DNA of 64,000 nt from Aliidongia dinghuensis (GTDB lineage: Bacteria; Pseudomonadota; Alphaproteobacteria; ATCC43930; CGMCC-115725): contig NZ_BMJQ01000003.1 in assembly GCF_014643535.1 (NCBI RefSeq), forward strand, positions 1-64,000, in the 5' to 3' direction. How positions within the stretch are numbered: the stretch's first letter is position 1; each line of letters starts with the position of its first letter. This document shows positions 16,216 through 26,271 of this stretch, one piece after another. Under the pieces are notes generated by a model. That model ran no database searches, was not told the origin of the DNA, and was given only the letters and a program-made list of their open reading frames with translations. Both the position numbers and the translations under genes were made by a program.

Positions 16216-17271
16216 ATGACGCCGCTCGAACGGCAGCTCGCGGGCGAGATCCGTGCGTCCGGCCCGATCGGCGTCGACCGCTTCATGGCGGCAGCGCTCG
16301 GCCATTACTACGGCACGCGCGACCCGCTCGGCGCCGGCGGCGACTTCACGACCGCGCCGGAGGTGAGCCAAGTGTTCGGCGAGATCCTGGGCCTGTGGAG
16401 TGCCGACCAGTGGCAGCGCCTTGACGGCCCTCTGCCGGTCCGGCTGGTCGAGCTCGGCCCCGGCCGCGGCACGCTGATGGCCGACATGCTGCGGGCGCTC
16501 AGGGTCGTGCCGGCCCTGCGCCAGGCGGTCGAGATCCATCTGGTCGAGACGAGCCCGGCGCTCCGCGCGCGCCAGGCCGCGACGCTGGCTGGCAGCCATC
16601 CGGATGTGACGCCGCATTGGCACGACGCCCTCGCCGACGTGCCGGAGGGGCCGATGCTGCTCGTCGCCAATGAATTCTTCGACGCGCTGCCCATCCGGCA
16701 ATGGCGGCGCGCGGGCGAAACATGGCGCGAGCGCCTTGTCGGGCTCGACGCGGCGGGACAGCTCGCCTTCACGCTCGGTCCCGAAGGTCACCCACCGATA
16801 CCGCCGCCGAACGACGCGCCCGATGGCGCATTGTTCGAGACCTGCGAGCCGGCGCTTGCCGTGGCGCGGGAGATCGGCCGCCGCCTGAGCCGGGCGCCGG
16901 GTGCTGCCTTGCTGATCGACTACGGCCACGGCCGCACCGCGGCTGGCGACACGTTACAGGCAGTCAAGGGCCATGCCTTCGCCCCCGTGCTGGCCGAGCC
17001 GGGCGAGGCCGACCTCACTGCTCATGTCGATTTCGATGCGCTTGGCCAGGCGCTCGCGGCGGTCGGCGCAAATGTCGCACCCCTGGCCCCGCAAGGGCAG
17101 TTCCTGATCGATCATGGCGCCAATCTCAGGCTCGACGCCCTGCTGCGCGGCAAGGACGAAGACGCGGCCCTCGTCTTGAAGGCGGGCGTACGCCGCTTGC
17201 TCGATCCGATGGAAATGGGCAGGCTGTTCAAGGTCCTCGCGGCCACTTCCCCCGAACGGAGCCCGCCCTGA
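16216..17271 (+). CDS. MidA/NDUFAF7-family SAM-dependent methyltransferase
   Basis: A 351-aa methyltransferase of the family of mitochondrial NDUFAF7/MidA, which methylates an Arg of a complex I subunit in eukaryotes. The bacterial target is not established. The N-terminus has GPIGVDRFMAAALGHYYGTRDP and GGDFTTAPEVSQVFGE. The SAM-binding motif is LVELGPGRGTLMADML, and VANEFFDALPIRQ follows. The C-terminal part contains LIDYGHGR. It starts 7 bases after lgt and is followed by pgeF after 14 bases, a conserved alphaproteobacterial order. Confidence 0.93.
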   Translation: MTPLERQLAGEIRASGPIGVDRFMAAALGHYYGTRDPLGAGGDFTTAPEVSQVFGEILGLWSADQWQRLDGPLPVRLVELGPGRGTLMADMLRALRVVPALRQAVEIHLVETSPALRARQAATLAGSHPDVTPHWHDALADVPEGPMLLVANEFFDALPIRQWRRAGETWRERLVGLDAAGQLAFTLGPEGHPPIPPPNDAPDGALFETCEPALAVAREIGRRLSRAPGAALLIDYGHGRTAAGDTLQAVKGHAFAPVLAEPGEADLTAHVDFDALGQALAAVGANVAPLAPQGQFLIDHGANLRLDALLRGKDEDAALVLKAGVRRLLDPMEMGRLFKVLAATSPERSPP

Positions 17272-17285
17272 CCCTCGCGCTCGAC

Positions 17286-18065
17286 ATGCATCAATCGATC
17301 GTCACTCTCCCCGCACTCGCCCGCCTTCCGGGCCTGCGCCATGCCTTCTTCACCCGCCAGGGCGGCACCGGCGACGGGCTCTATGCCTCGCTCAACTGCG
17401 GCTTTGGGTCGGACGACGCACCGGAACGGGTTGAGGCCAACCGCGCCCGGGCCATGGCGCTCATCGGCCTGCCGGCGAGTGCGCTCACGACCGTGCATCA
17501 GATCCATTCCGCCGATGTCGCGGTCGTCGAGCAGCCCTGGCCGCGGGCGGAAAACCCGAAAGCCGACGCGCTCGTGACCGATCGCCCCGGCGTGGCGCTC
17601 GGCATCCTCGCGGCCGATTGCGTGCCGATCCTGTTCGCCGATGCCGAGGCGGGCGTGATCGGCGCCGCCCATTCCGGCTGGAAAGGCACGCGCGACCGGA
17701 TCGGACAAGCGACCATCGAGGCGATGGAGCGCCTGGGCGCCCGGCGCCAGCACATCCATGCGGCGATCGGCCCAGCGATCCAGCAGGCGTCATACGAGGT
17801 CGGGCCTGAATTCCCCAGGCATTTCGCGGCCGAAGGTCCCGAGGCCGAACAATACTTTGCCCCTTCGACCCGCCCCGGCCACTTCATGTTCGATCTGCCG
17901 GGCCTGGTCGAGGCGCATCTGAACGCGCTGGGGCTCGCCTCGGTCGAGCGCAGCCGCCACGACACGGCCGCCGAGCCGGCCCTGTTCTTCAGTTACCGGC
18001 GCGCGACGCTGAGCGGCGAGCCGGACTATGGTCGAGGCCTGTCGGCGATCGCGCTCACCCGCTGA
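17286..18065 (+). CDS. pgeF: Peptidoglycan editing factor PgeF (polyphenol-oxidase family)
   Basis: A 259-aa YfiH/YlmD-family protein. PgeF removes wrongly incorporated amino acids (L-Ser for L-Ala) from peptidoglycan precursors. Related proteins were described as multicopper polyphenol oxidases or purine nucleosidases. Metal-site residues are visible in TTVHQIHSADV, LAADCVPILF and GAAHSGWKGT. The end reads FFSYRR...GLSAIALTR, as in the family. The frame is open upstream inside midA, but the ATG at 17286 fits the family N-terminus. It belongs to the hldD–lgt–midA operon. Confidence 0.93.
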   Translation: MHQSIVTLPALARLPGLRHAFFTRQGGTGDGLYASLNCGFGSDDAPERVEANRARAMALIGLPASALTTVHQIHSADVAVVEQPWPRAENPKADALVTDRPGVALGILAADCVPILFADAEAGVIGAAHSGWKGTRDRIGQATIEAMERLGARRQHIHAAIGPAIQQASYEVGPEFPRHFAAEGPEAEQYFAPSTRPGHFMFDLPGLVEAHLNALGLASVERSRHDTAAEPALFFSYRRATLSGEPDYGRGLSAIALTR

Positions 18066-18108
18066 CGGCCTCGCCCTCTCGACGCGACGAAGGCTGAGGT
18101 ACCGTTCG

Positions 18109-19260
18109 ATGGCCATCCATTTCACGTCGGAAGAACTGGCCCAGCGCCGCGCGGCAGCGATCGCCGAAATGGAGCGCCGCGGCCTCGACGGGCTGCTGAT
18201 GTTTTGCCAGGAGAGCATGTATTACCTCTCCGGCTACGACACGTTCGGCTATGTGTTCTTCCAGTGCCTCTATCTGGGCACCGACGACCGGATGGTGCTG
18301 CTGACGCGCGCGCCCGATCTGCTGCAGGCCGAACATACCTCCGTCATCGAGGACATCCGGGTCTGGGTCGACGGTCCCGCCGCCAAGCCGGCGAAAGAAC
18401 TGCGGACGCTGCTCGCGGGCTTCGGGCTTGCCGGCAAGCGGCTCGGCGTCGAATGGGACAGCTACGGCCTGACCGCGCGCAACGGCCAGCGCCTCGCAGC
18501 CGCGTTCGACGGCTTCGCCTATCTCGAAGATGCGTCCGACCTCGTGACCCGGCTGCGCGCGGTCAAGAGCTCGGCCGAACTCGCCTATGTCCGCGAGGCG
18601 GCGAAGCTCGCCGATGCGGCGCTCGCGGCCGCTCATGCCGAGACCCGGCCGGATGCGTTCGAGGGCGACATCCTGGCGGCCATGCACGGCGCCGTATTCC
18701 GCGGCGGCGGCGACGATCCGGCCAACGAATTCATCATCGGGTCGGGCGCCGACGCGCTGCTCTGCCGCTACAAGACCGGCCGGCGCCATCTCTCGGCCGA
18801 CGACCAGCTGACGCTCGAGTTCGCCGGGACTTACCGCCACTACCACGCCTGCCTGATGCGCACGGTCGGCGTCGGCCGGATCGACCCCCGGCTGCGCGAC
18901 ATGCATTCGGCCGCACAGGACGCGCTGTTCGCAGCGGAGGCGGCCCTCAAGCCGGGACGACCGATCGGCACGGTGTTCGACGCCCACGCCCGCACGCTCG
19001 ATGCCCGCGGCTACCGTCATGCCCGGCTCAACGCCAGCGGCTACGGGCTCGGCGCCACCTTCGCGCCCAACTGGATGGACTGGCCGATGTTCTACGCGGG
19101 CAATCCGGTCGAGGCCGAGCCCGGCATGGTATTCTTCATCCACATCATCGTGTTCGACGCCGACGCCGGCCTCGCCATGAGCCTCGGCCGCAGCTCGATC
19201 GTGGGATCCCGGGGTGCTGAATGCCTCTCGGGCGCCCCGGTCGATCTCATCGTCAAGTAG
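18109..19260 (+). CDS. M24-fold (creatinase/Xaa-Pro-peptidase-like) protein lacking canonical metal ligands
   Basis: A 383-aa protein with the two-domain layout of the M24 family: a creatinase N-terminal domain (about 10–140) and a pita-bread domain (about 150–383). The metal ligands of the metallopeptidases are not preserved. The two Asp region reads LEFAGTYRHYHACLMRT, the His region reads GYGLGATFAP, and the first Glu region reads EPGMVFFIHIIVF. That pattern fits the metal-independent creatinase-like branch, and the C-terminal segment recalls DoeA (ectoine hydrolase) from memory. An amidohydrolase acting on a small cyclic or guanidino compound is more likely than a peptidase. It lies 43 bases after pgeF. 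Confidence 0.8.
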   Translation: MAIHFTSEELAQRRAAAIAEMERRGLDGLLMFCQESMYYLSGYDTFGYVFFQCLYLGTDDRMVLLTRAPDLLQAEHTSVIEDIRVWVDGPAAKPAKELRTLLAGFGLAGKRLGVEWDSYGLTARNGQRLAAAFDGFAYLEDASDLVTRLRAVKSSAELAYVREAAKLADAALAAAHAETRPDAFEGDILAAMHGAVFRGGGDDPANEFIIGSGADALLCRYKTGRRHLSADDQLTLEFAGTYRHYHACLMRTVGVGRIDPRLRDMHSAAQDALFAAEAALKPGRPIGTVFDAHARTLDARGYRHARLNASGYGLGATFAPNWMDWPMFYAGNPVEAEPGMVFFIHIIVFDADAGLAMSLGRSSIVGSRGAECLSGAPVDLIVK

Positions 19261-19347
19261 GACGGGCTCCGCCCGCCCCGCCCCCTTCTCCCTCCCGCGT
19301 CGCCGGGTCCGCCGGCCAGATGCTTCGCCCTGAAAGACGTGTTTGCA

Positions 19348-20241
19348 ATGCCCTCACTCGCGCGCATATCCGGCTCCGGCAGGGCCTTGATCGGCCTGGC
19401 GCTCGGCGGCCTGGCACTCGCCGGCTGCCAGCCGGTGCCGCATCCGTTCTCCGACGCGCAGCTGCCGCCGGACGCGCCGATCCTGCAGGTCGCCGATTCC
19501 GTCGGCATCCTGGTCGAGCCCGTGACACACGCCCCTGCGGACGGGGCGGTGGCCGAGGCGATGGCCTCGGCCCTGCGCGACCGGGAAATCCCGGCCGACA
19601 CCCGCGCCGCCAACCGGCAGAGCTACCGCCTCGCCGGCGACGCCGCGGCCACGACGATCGCTGCCGGTAACGCCGCGGTCGACATCCAGTGGACGCTCCG
19701 CAACGCCAAGGGCGATGCCGTCGGCCAGGACCGGCAGCGCGCAACGCTCGCGGCCGCCGATTGGACCGGCGGCAATGCCGCAGCACTCGCCCCGCTCGGC
19801 AAGGCCGAGGCCGTCCGCATCGCCGCCATGATCCAGGAGGCGCCGCCGGTCGAGCATGATCCCGGCCGCCAGATCTTCATCCGCCCGACCGAGGGGGCGC
19901 CCGGCGACGGGCGGACGGCCCTGCCGCGCTCGCTGGGCTTCCTTCTGACCCGGGCCGGCGTCAAGGTCACGCCGGACAGCCAGACCGTCGACGCTGTGGT
20001 CGTCGCCCCCATCGTCGAGCTCTCGTCCAAGAATGCCGCTCAGCAGCACGTGCGGATCACCTGGCACATCTATCGCCCGGATGGCACCGAGGCAGGCCAG
20101 GTCAGCCAGGAGAATGACGTGCCGGCCGGTTCGCTCGACCATACCTGGGGCGACATCGGCATGGCGGTCGCGACCGCTGGCGCCGACCAGATCATGGGCG
20201 TCGTGAACATGATTCCGCTGAAGAACCCGATCGCGAACTAA
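19348..20241 (+). CDS. Predicted lipoprotein of unknown function
   Basis: The 297-aa product has a lipoprotein signal peptide ending in the lipobox LALAGC, so it should be processed by Lgt, encoded 3 kb upstream. After a Pro-rich linker the protein is Ala-rich and soluble, with two similar halves of about 110 residues. The first half begins ILQVADSVGILVEPV. The second begins QIFIRPTEGAPGDG, then contains LPRSLGFLLTRAGVKV and VRITWHIYRPDGTEAGQ. I do not recognise the family. ATG 19348 is preferred to GTG 19339. It is the last gene of this plus-strand run. Confidence 0.75.
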   Translation: MPSLARISGSGRALIGLALGGLALAGCQPVPHPFSDAQLPPDAPILQVADSVGILVEPVTHAPADGAVAEAMASALRDREIPADTRAANRQSYRLAGDAAATTIAAGNAAVDIQWTLRNAKGDAVGQDRQRATLAAADWTGGNAAALAPLGKAEAVRIAAMIQEAPPVEHDPGRQIFIRPTEGAPGDGRTALPRSLGFLLTRAGVKVTPDSQTVDAVVVAPIVELSSKNAAQQHVRITWHIYRPDGTEAGQVSQENDVPAGSLDHTWGDIGMAVATAGADQIMGVVNMIPLKNPIAN

Positions 20242-20259
20242 GTGTTTGATTAGGGCCGC

Positions 20260-20652
20260 TCAGGCGAGCGCCGTGCATTCGATCTCGATGTCGAACTCCA
20301 TCGGCCAGGACGCGACCGGCACGAAGGTGCGCGCCGGCGGATTTTGGGCAAAGTGCCGGGCATAGACCCGGTTGATGGCACCGTAATAGCCGGCGTTGGC
20401 GGCGTAGATACGGACCATCAGCACGTTTTCCGGGCCGGTGCCGGCGGCGGCGAGACAATGTTCGAGTGCCACCAGCGACGCCTCGGTCTGCACCTCGATA
20501 TCACCGCGCACGAGCTTGCCTGTCTCGATGTCGAGCGGCGGCGTGCCCGATACGAACACGAGCCCGCCGCCGCGCGTCACGAGCGACAGCGGGACGCCCA
20601 TCGCACGGACCGCAGCCGACAGCACCGGCACCTCGACGATCTCCTTGCCCAT
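20260..20652 (-). CDS. RidA-family protein (reactive intermediate deaminase-like)
   Basis: A 130-aa member of the YjgF/YER057c/UK114 family. RidA proteins deaminate reactive enamine/imine intermediates, and many paralogues have other roles. Family features are the N-terminal Gly-rich strand GGGLVFVSGTPPLD, the helix SLVALEHCLAAAGTGPENVLMV with Arg following (VRIYAAN), and the closing PARTFVPVASWP...EIECTA. The trimer-interface Arg of active RidA lies in the same segment, but I cannot align it with certainty. The ATG at 20652 has an AGGGAGAAGG ribosome binding site. It is convergent with the lipoprotein gene. Confidence 0.9.
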   Translation of the reverse strand: MGKEIVEVPVLSAAVRAMGVPLSLVTRGGGLVFVSGTPPLDIETGKLVRGDIEVQTEASLVALEHCLAAAGTGPENVLMVRIYAANAGYYGAINRVYARHFAQNPPARTFVPVASWPMEFDIEIECTALA

Positions 20653-20806
20653 CGTCCTTCTCCCTTGAAGCGAGGACGGACAGGGCGCCTGCCCTGAAAC
20701 TGGTCCTCTCACCTGTGCCGAAGCTGCCCTTTGTCCTGGCCCGGCGGCAACTACTCTGTCGCCCATGCCACATCGGCGCTTGAGCTTCACGGCCGGGGAA
20801 CATCCG

Positions 20807-21748
20807 ATGGACCACGCGTTAAGCCGCCGCACCGCCGTCTGCCTGTTCACGCTGGTCGTGGTGGCCTGGGGGCTCAACTGGCTCGTGACCAAGGCGATCG
20901 TCCAGAGCGTCGTCCCGCTTTGGGCGACGGCCATCCGCACCGCCATCGCCACGGTGGCGCTGTTCGGCCTACAGCTGGCACGCGGCCAGCTCGTCCTGCC
21001 GCGCCGCGGCGATCTTCCGGTGATCATTGCCATCGCCGGGCTCCACATGGTGGCGTTTTCGACCCTCGTCGCCTTCGGGCTGCGGTTTGCCCCGGTCGGC
21101 CGGTCCGTCGTGCTCGGCTATACGACGCCGATCTGGGTGGCACCCGGCGCCTGGCTGTTCCTGGGCGAAGCGATGACGAAACGGCGGCTCGCAGGCATCG
21201 GCGTGAGCCTCGCCGGCCTCGCCGTCCTGTTCAACCCACTGGCCTTCGACTGGCACGACCGCGGCGCCTGGGCCGGCGACGGGCTCATCCTGCTGGCCGC
21301 GCTCTGCTGGGCCGCGAATATCCTCTACGTGCGCGCGCATAAATGGCTATCGACGCCGTTCCAGCTCATCCCATGGCAGACCCTGCTCGCGACCACCGTC
21401 CTGACGACGGTCGCTTTCGCGATCGACGGACCACCGCAGATCCGCTGGAACCCCGCGCTCGCCAGCGCCTTCCTCTATAGCGGTGTCTGCGGCTCGGCCC
21501 TCGCCTACTGGGCGATGGCAGTGGTCAACCGCAGCCTGCCGGCCGTCACGACCTCGCTCGGCCTGCTCATGACGCCCGTTGTCGGCTTGCTCGGCTCGGC
21601 CGTGGGGCTCGGTGAGCCGGTCGACGTGGCACTGGTCCTGGCGCTGGCACTGATCCTCACCGGCATCGCGCTCGGCACGCTGCCCCGCCGCGCAAGCGGC
21701 GCCGCGCCTTGCGCTGCCCCCTCAGCGGCAAGCAGCGTGCGGCCGTGA
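20807..21748 (+). CDS. EamA/DMT-superfamily transporter
   Basis: An inner-membrane transporter of about 313 aa with ten predicted helices arranged as two EamA repeats. Conserved DMT features are VVVAWGLNWLVTKAIV in helix 1, YTTPIWVAPGAWLFLGEAMT at the end of the first repeat, and the matching TSLGLLMTPVVGLLGSAVGLGEPV in the second. Substrates of this superfamily are metabolites or amino acids and cannot be assigned here. I chose the ATG at 20807, preceded by GGGGAA. An ATG at 20765 would add 14 residues. It is divergent from the RidA gene. Confidence 0.9.
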   Translation: MDHALSRRTAVCLFTLVVVAWGLNWLVTKAIVQSVVPLWATAIRTAIATVALFGLQLARGQLVLPRRGDLPVIIAIAGLHMVAFSTLVAFGLRFAPVGRSVVLGYTTPIWVAPGAWLFLGEAMTKRRLAGIGVSLAGLAVLFNPLAFDWHDRGAWAGDGLILLAALCWAANILYVRAHKWLSTPFQLIPWQTLLATTVLTTVAFAIDGPPQIRWNPALASAFLYSGVCGSALAYWAMAVVNRSLPAVTTSLGLLMTPVVGLLGSAVGLGEPVDVALVLALALILTGIALGTLPRRASGAAPCAAPSAASSVRP

Positions 21749-21774
21749 TCTGACCCGCGCTGACCCCGGGGCGA

Positions 21775-21798
21775 GAGGGGGTGCGACGGCACCCCCTC
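21775..21798. terminator. Hairpin after the EamA transporter gene
   Basis: A 10-base stem GAGGGGGTGC / GCACCCCCTC closes on GACG, 27 bases after the transporter stop. There is no T-run, so termination is plausible but not certain. Confidence 0.45.
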
Positions 21799-21930
21799 CG
21801 CATCCCCTCCATGCATGGCTGACGGGTTGCTTGCTGGGCCTCGGTTTGTTACAAGTCCGTGCCATTTCGGGAGGGTGCGCCGCATGGCGCCGCACAGCGT
21901 CTCGATCCGTCGTCCTGGACAGAGCCTTCC

Positions 21931-22863
<933 letters not shown>

Positions 22864-22890
22864 TCGGCACCTTCGATCGATGAGTTTCGC

Positions 22891-22930
22891 GGCCAGGACC
22901 GCTCCGGACGGGGCGGTCCTGGCCGTGTTT
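22891..22930 (+). terminator. Rho-independent terminator of prs
   Basis: A 12-base stem GGCCAGGACCGC / GCGGTCCTGGCC is followed by GTGTTTTGGG. It begins 27 bases after the prs stop. Confidence 0.85.
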
Positions 22931-23062
22931 TGGGTTTGAGGCTTTCGCCGACCACGCCCCGAAAAGGCTGGGACGGCAGCGCCCGAGCGGCACCCCTGGA
23001 GGCCGCGGGCGTGGCGGAAGGCGGGACATCGTGTCCCTCCCCGCTTTCGTGAGGAGTAAGAG

Positions 23063-23677
23063 ATGAGCGAGATCGTGACCCTCGAGGCCGAGGTTCGGGA
23101 CCGGGCTGGAAAGGGGGCCGCCCGGGCCACGCGCCGCGCCGGCCGGATTCCCGCCGTGATCTATGGCGACAAGAAGGAACCCGTGATGATCAGCCTGGAT
23201 CCGAAGGAATTCGGCCGCCAGCTGAACCGCGGCGGCTTCTTCAGCCATCTGTTCGACATCAGTGTCGACGGCGTCAAGCATCGCGCCCTGCCGCGCGACG
23301 TGCAGCTGCATCCGGTCACGGACCAGCCGCTCCATGTCGACTTCGTGCGCGTCACGGCCAGCACCAAGACCCACGTCAACGTGCCGGTGCAGTTCGAGAA
23401 CCAGGCGGCCTCCCCGGGCCTGAAGCGCGGCGGCGTGCTCAACATCGTGCGCCATGACATCGAGCTGATCGTTGCGGCCGGCAACATCCCGGAGCAGATT
23501 GTCGTCGACCTGACCGGTCTCGACATCGGCGATTCCGTGCACATCAGCGCGATCAAGCTGCCGGAGGGCGCCCAGTCGGCGATCGCCGACCGCGACTTCA
23601 CGGTTGCGACCATCGCGGCTCCGACCGTGAGGTCGGAAGAAGCGGCGGCGGAGGCCGAGGGCGGCGAGACCGCCTGA
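23063..23677 (+). CDS. rplY: 50S ribosomal protein L25/general stress protein Ctc
   Basis: This is the long (Ctc-type) form of L25, 204 aa, which binds 5S rRNA. The N-terminal L25 domain contains [26 protein letters not shown], a 5S-RNA-contacting segment, and the TL5-type C-terminal beta domain follows from about residue 95. The tail is Glu/Ala-rich ([11 protein letters not shown]). The ATG is preceded by GAGGAGTAAGAG. pth follows after 32 bases and ychF after a repeat element, the usual rplY–pth–ychF order. Confidence 0.95.
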   Translation: MSEIVTLEAEVRDRAGKGAARATRRAGRIPAVIYGDKKEPVMISLDPKEFGRQLNRGGFFSHLFDISVDGVKHRALPRDVQLHPVTDQPLHVDFVRVTASTKTHVNVPVQFENQAASPGLKRGGVLNIVRHDIELIVAAGNIPEQIVVDLTGLDIGDSVHISAIKLPEGAQSAIADRDFTVATIAAPTVRSEEAAAEAEGGETA

Positions 23678-23709
23678 TCCCGTTGGTCCAGGCTGAAGGC
23701 TAGCCTCCC

Positions 23710-24342
23710 ATGAAACTGGTCGTCGGCCTGGGCAATCCGGGTTCGAAATACGAGCGGACTCGGCACAATATCGGCTTCATGGCGGTGGACGCGATCGTCC
23801 GCCGCCATGGCTTCCGCAGCCCGCGGGACAAGTTCAACGGCGAACTCTACGAGGGCGACATCGGCGGCGAGCGCGTCATCGCGCTGAAGCCCATGACATT
23901 CATGAACAATTCCGGCGAGAGCGTGGCGCCCGCCGCCCGCTTCTTCAAGATCGAGACCCAGGACGTCATCGTCATCCATGACGAGCTGGACCTGGCGCCG
24001 GCCAAGCTGCGCGTGAAGCGCGGCGGCGGTGCCGCCGGCCATAATGGCCTGCGCTCGATCGACGCCCATCTGGGCCAGGATTACTGGCGCATGCGCCTCG
24101 GCATCGGCCATCCCGGCCGCAAGGACCTGGTGCTGCATTACGTGCTGCAGAACTTCCTGCCCGAAGAGACCGTGTGGCTCGACAAGGAAATGCCGGCGAT
24201 CGCCGAGGCGCTGCCGCTGCTGCTTGCCGGCCAGGACTCGGCCTTCATGAGCAAGGTGACGCTGCTGATGGATCCGCCGCAGCGCACCCTCAAGGAAGAG
24301 CGCGACGCCGAAGCTGCCCGCGCCGCCAAGAACGGAAAGTAG
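23710..24342 (+). CDS. pth: Peptidyl-tRNA hydrolase
   Basis: Pth releases tRNA from peptidyl-tRNAs dropped by stalled ribosomes. The 210 aa begin with the classic signature [20 protein letters not shown], which contains the catalytic His and the substrate-binding Asn. [13 protein letters not shown] and [27 protein letters not shown] follow, also diagnostic. The C-terminus has an extra charged tail. It is the second gene of the rplY–pth pair. Confidence 0.97.
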   Translation: MKLVVGLGNPGSKYERTRHNIGFMAVDAIVRRHGFRSPRDKFNGELYEGDIGGERVIALKPMTFMNNSGESVAPAARFFKIETQDVIVIHDELDLAPAKLRVKRGGGAAGHNGLRSIDAHLGQDYWRMRLGIGHPGRKDLVLHYVLQNFLPEETVWLDKEMPAIAEALPLLLAGQDSAFMSKVTLLMDPPQRTLKEERDAEAARAAKNGK

Positions 24343-24351
24343 TATCAGGAC

Positions 24352-24482
24352 GTCATTCCCCGGGCGGAAACAAAGTTTCCGCCTTGGCGGGAATCCAGCC
24401 AAGAGCCGCGTCGGCGGCGACAAGACTCTTTATCCGCGCTGCCGCGCGTAAGGGACTGGATCCCCGCCTTCGCGGGGATGAC
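24352..24482. repeat. Dispersed repeat, copy A (between pth and ychF)
   Basis: A 131-base element bounded by GTCATTCCC...GGGGATGAC inverted ends, the left end extending into GGCGGGAATCCAG and the right into CTGGATCCCCGCC. It contains a nested hairpin GCGGAAA/TTTCCGC and a 54-base core (24401–24454, starting AAGAGCCGCGTC). The core is almost identical to that of copy B at 32421–32473. Copy C at 57422 shares only the ends. Such GTCATTCCCG palindromes are frequent intergenic repeats in alphaproteobacteria. Confidence 0.85.
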
Positions 24483-24527
24483 GTTTCTGGCGAGGCAGAC
24501 GAACCGATCAAGCGAGAGCTAGGCACC

Positions 24528-25628
24528 ATGGGCTTCAATTGCGGCATCGTCGGCCTGCCGAACGTCGGCAAATCGACCCTGTTCAATGCGCTGACCGCAA
24601 CGGCCGCGGCCGAGGCGGCCAACTATCCGTTCTGCACGATCGAGCCCAACGTCGGCCGCGTCGCCGTGCCCGACCCGCGGCTCTTCAAGCTCGCCGAGAT
24701 CGCGAAGTCGGCCAAGATCATCCCGACCCAGCTCGAGTTCGTCGACATCGCCGGCCTGGTGCGCGGCGCCTCCAAGGGCGAGGGCCTCGGCAACCAGTTC
24801 CTGGCCAACATCCGCCAGACCGACGCGATCGCCCATGTGCTGCGCTGCTTCGAGGACGGCAACGTGACCCACGTCGAGGGCTCGGTCGACCCGGTGCGCG
24901 ACGCGGAGACGGTCGAAACCGAGCTGATGCTGGCCGACCTCGAGAGCCTGGAGCGCCGGGTCCAGGCCGCGCAGAAGAAGATGCGCGGCAACGACAAGGA
25001 GGCGAAGGCCCAGCTCGAGGTCATGGAGCCGGTGCTGGCCGCCCTCCGCGAGGGCAAGGCCGCGCGCACGGTCAAGCTCGATGCCGAGCACCAGAAGATC
25101 CTGAAGCAGCTAGACCTCATCACGGCGAAGCCGGTGGTCTATGTCTGCAACGTCGAGGAAGCCTCGGCTGCGACCGGCAACGCCCATTCGGCCAAGGTCG
25201 CCGAATTCGCCAAGGCGCAGGGCGCCGTCTCGGTCGTGATTTCGGCCGCGATCGAGGCGGAGGTCTCGCAGCTCGCGGATGAGGCCGAGAAGGCCGAGTT
25301 CCTGGAGACGCTCGGCCTCGAGGAGACCGGCCTCGCTCGCGTCATCCGCGCCGGCTACGGGCTCTTGGGGCTCATCACCTTCTTCACGGTCGGCCCCAAG
25401 GAGGCGCGCGCCTGGACCGTTGAAGCCGGCGCCAAGGCCCCCCAGGCGGCCGGCGTCATCCATACGGACTTCGAGAAGGGCTTCATCCGCGCCGAGACCA
25501 TCTCCCACGACGACTACGTCGCCTGCAACGGCGAGGCCGGCGCCAAGGAAGCCGGCAAGATGCGGCTCGAGGGCTCGGACTATCTCGTCAAGGACGGTGA
25601 CATCTTCCATTTCCGCTTCAACGTGTAG
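24528..25628 (+). CDS. ychF: Redox-regulated ATPase/GTPase YchF (OLA1 family)
   Basis: A 366-aa ribosome-associated P-loop NTPase. It has the G1 motif GLPNVGKST near residues 8–16, the switch [15 protein letters not shown], the G3 segment [23 protein letters not shown], and the atypical G4 motif NVEE (YVCNVEEAS), which makes this family prefer ATP. A coiled-coil insertion sits around 130–200. The C-terminal TGS domain includes [15 protein letters not shown] and [16 protein letters not shown]. The ATG at 24528 starts at the family N-terminus. Confidence 0.97.
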   Translation: MGFNCGIVGLPNVGKSTLFNALTATAAAEAANYPFCTIEPNVGRVAVPDPRLFKLAEIAKSAKIIPTQLEFVDIAGLVRGASKGEGLGNQFLANIRQTDAIAHVLRCFEDGNVTHVEGSVDPVRDAETVETELMLADLESLERRVQAAQKKMRGNDKEAKAQLEVMEPVLAALREGKAARTVKLDAEHQKILKQLDLITAKPVVYVCNVEEASAATGNAHSAKVAEFAKAQGAVSVVISAAIEAEVSQLADEAEKAEFLETLGLEETGLARVIRAGYGLLGLITFFTVGPKEARAWTVEAGAKAPQAAGVIHTDFEKGFIRAETISHDDYVACNGEAGAKEAGKMRLEGSDYLVKDGDIFHFRFNV

Positions 25629-25679
25629 CCTCCTGCGCGCCTCTCGCGCAAAAATTGTCGATCGTCTAGGATCGGCACC

Positions 25680-26201
25680 ATGCGCAAGCCTGCTTCATCC
25701 GACCTATTCGTTCGTATCGGCGCTGGCGACGCTGCCGCCCAGGACGAAGTCTTGGCAGGGCTGCAGCTGAGCTATGCCGGCCTAATCTATGCGGTGCTGG
25801 AGGCGATCCGCGCCCACGAGATGACGGAGCACAACCGTTTCCTCATCTTGGCGATTGAGGACCGCCCGTTTTATGTCCAGTGCATGTTCTACGACGAAGA
25901 CCAGTGGCTGCATTGCGAGGCGGCGTCGGGCGCCTATGACAACTGGTCGCCAACCAAGGAACTAACCGCCGCCCTGGCATCACTCGGCTACGACGTGACG
26001 AAACCAGACGAGAATTATTCAGTCGAGCGCTTAATTGCTGACGAAGATAGCCTGATGGATATCGCAAGCCTCCTGGTGGAGACGTTGTATCGCGCCTACG
26101 GCCTCGGGCTGGACATGCGGCTAATCTATGAAGCGCCATTCGTCCCCGGCCGTGATCTGGAGGCTTTGATCCACAGCGTCTTCGCACCGCTTATCCGCTG
26201 A
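25680..26201 (+). CDS. Putative TY-Chap/YbjN-like chaperone-fold protein
   Basis: I do not recognise this 173-aa protein with certainty. Its middle resembles the TY-Chap type of fold (T3SS-chaperone/YbjN-like): PFYVQCMFYDEDQWLHCEAASG, then LTAALASLGYDVTKPDENYS, then DIASLLVETLYRAYGLG. TY-Chap proteins are often found near secreted or toxin proteins, but nothing of that kind is next to it here. It is acidic, with no signal peptide. Codon usage is less GC-biased than in the neighbours, hinting at acquisition. It lies 51 bases after ychF. Confidence 0.6.
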   Translation: MRKPASSDLFVRIGAGDAAAQDEVLAGLQLSYAGLIYAVLEAIRAHEMTEHNRFLILAIEDRPFYVQCMFYDEDQWLHCEAASGAYDNWSPTKELTAALASLGYDVTKPDENYSVERLIADEDSLMDIASLLVETLYRAYGLGLDMRLIYEAPFVPGRDLEALIHSVFAPLIR

Positions 26202-26271
26202 AGCGTTCACAAGATCAGCTGGCTCGGCCATGATCGGCGTCGCTGGGTTCCTGCCCCAAGAGGTTCCGATC

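Noticed and set aside
24352..24482. CRISPR-like or tRNA-like structure
   Set aside because: Only inverted ends and one core, no regular spacers and no cloverleaf. It fits a dispersed palindromic repeat.
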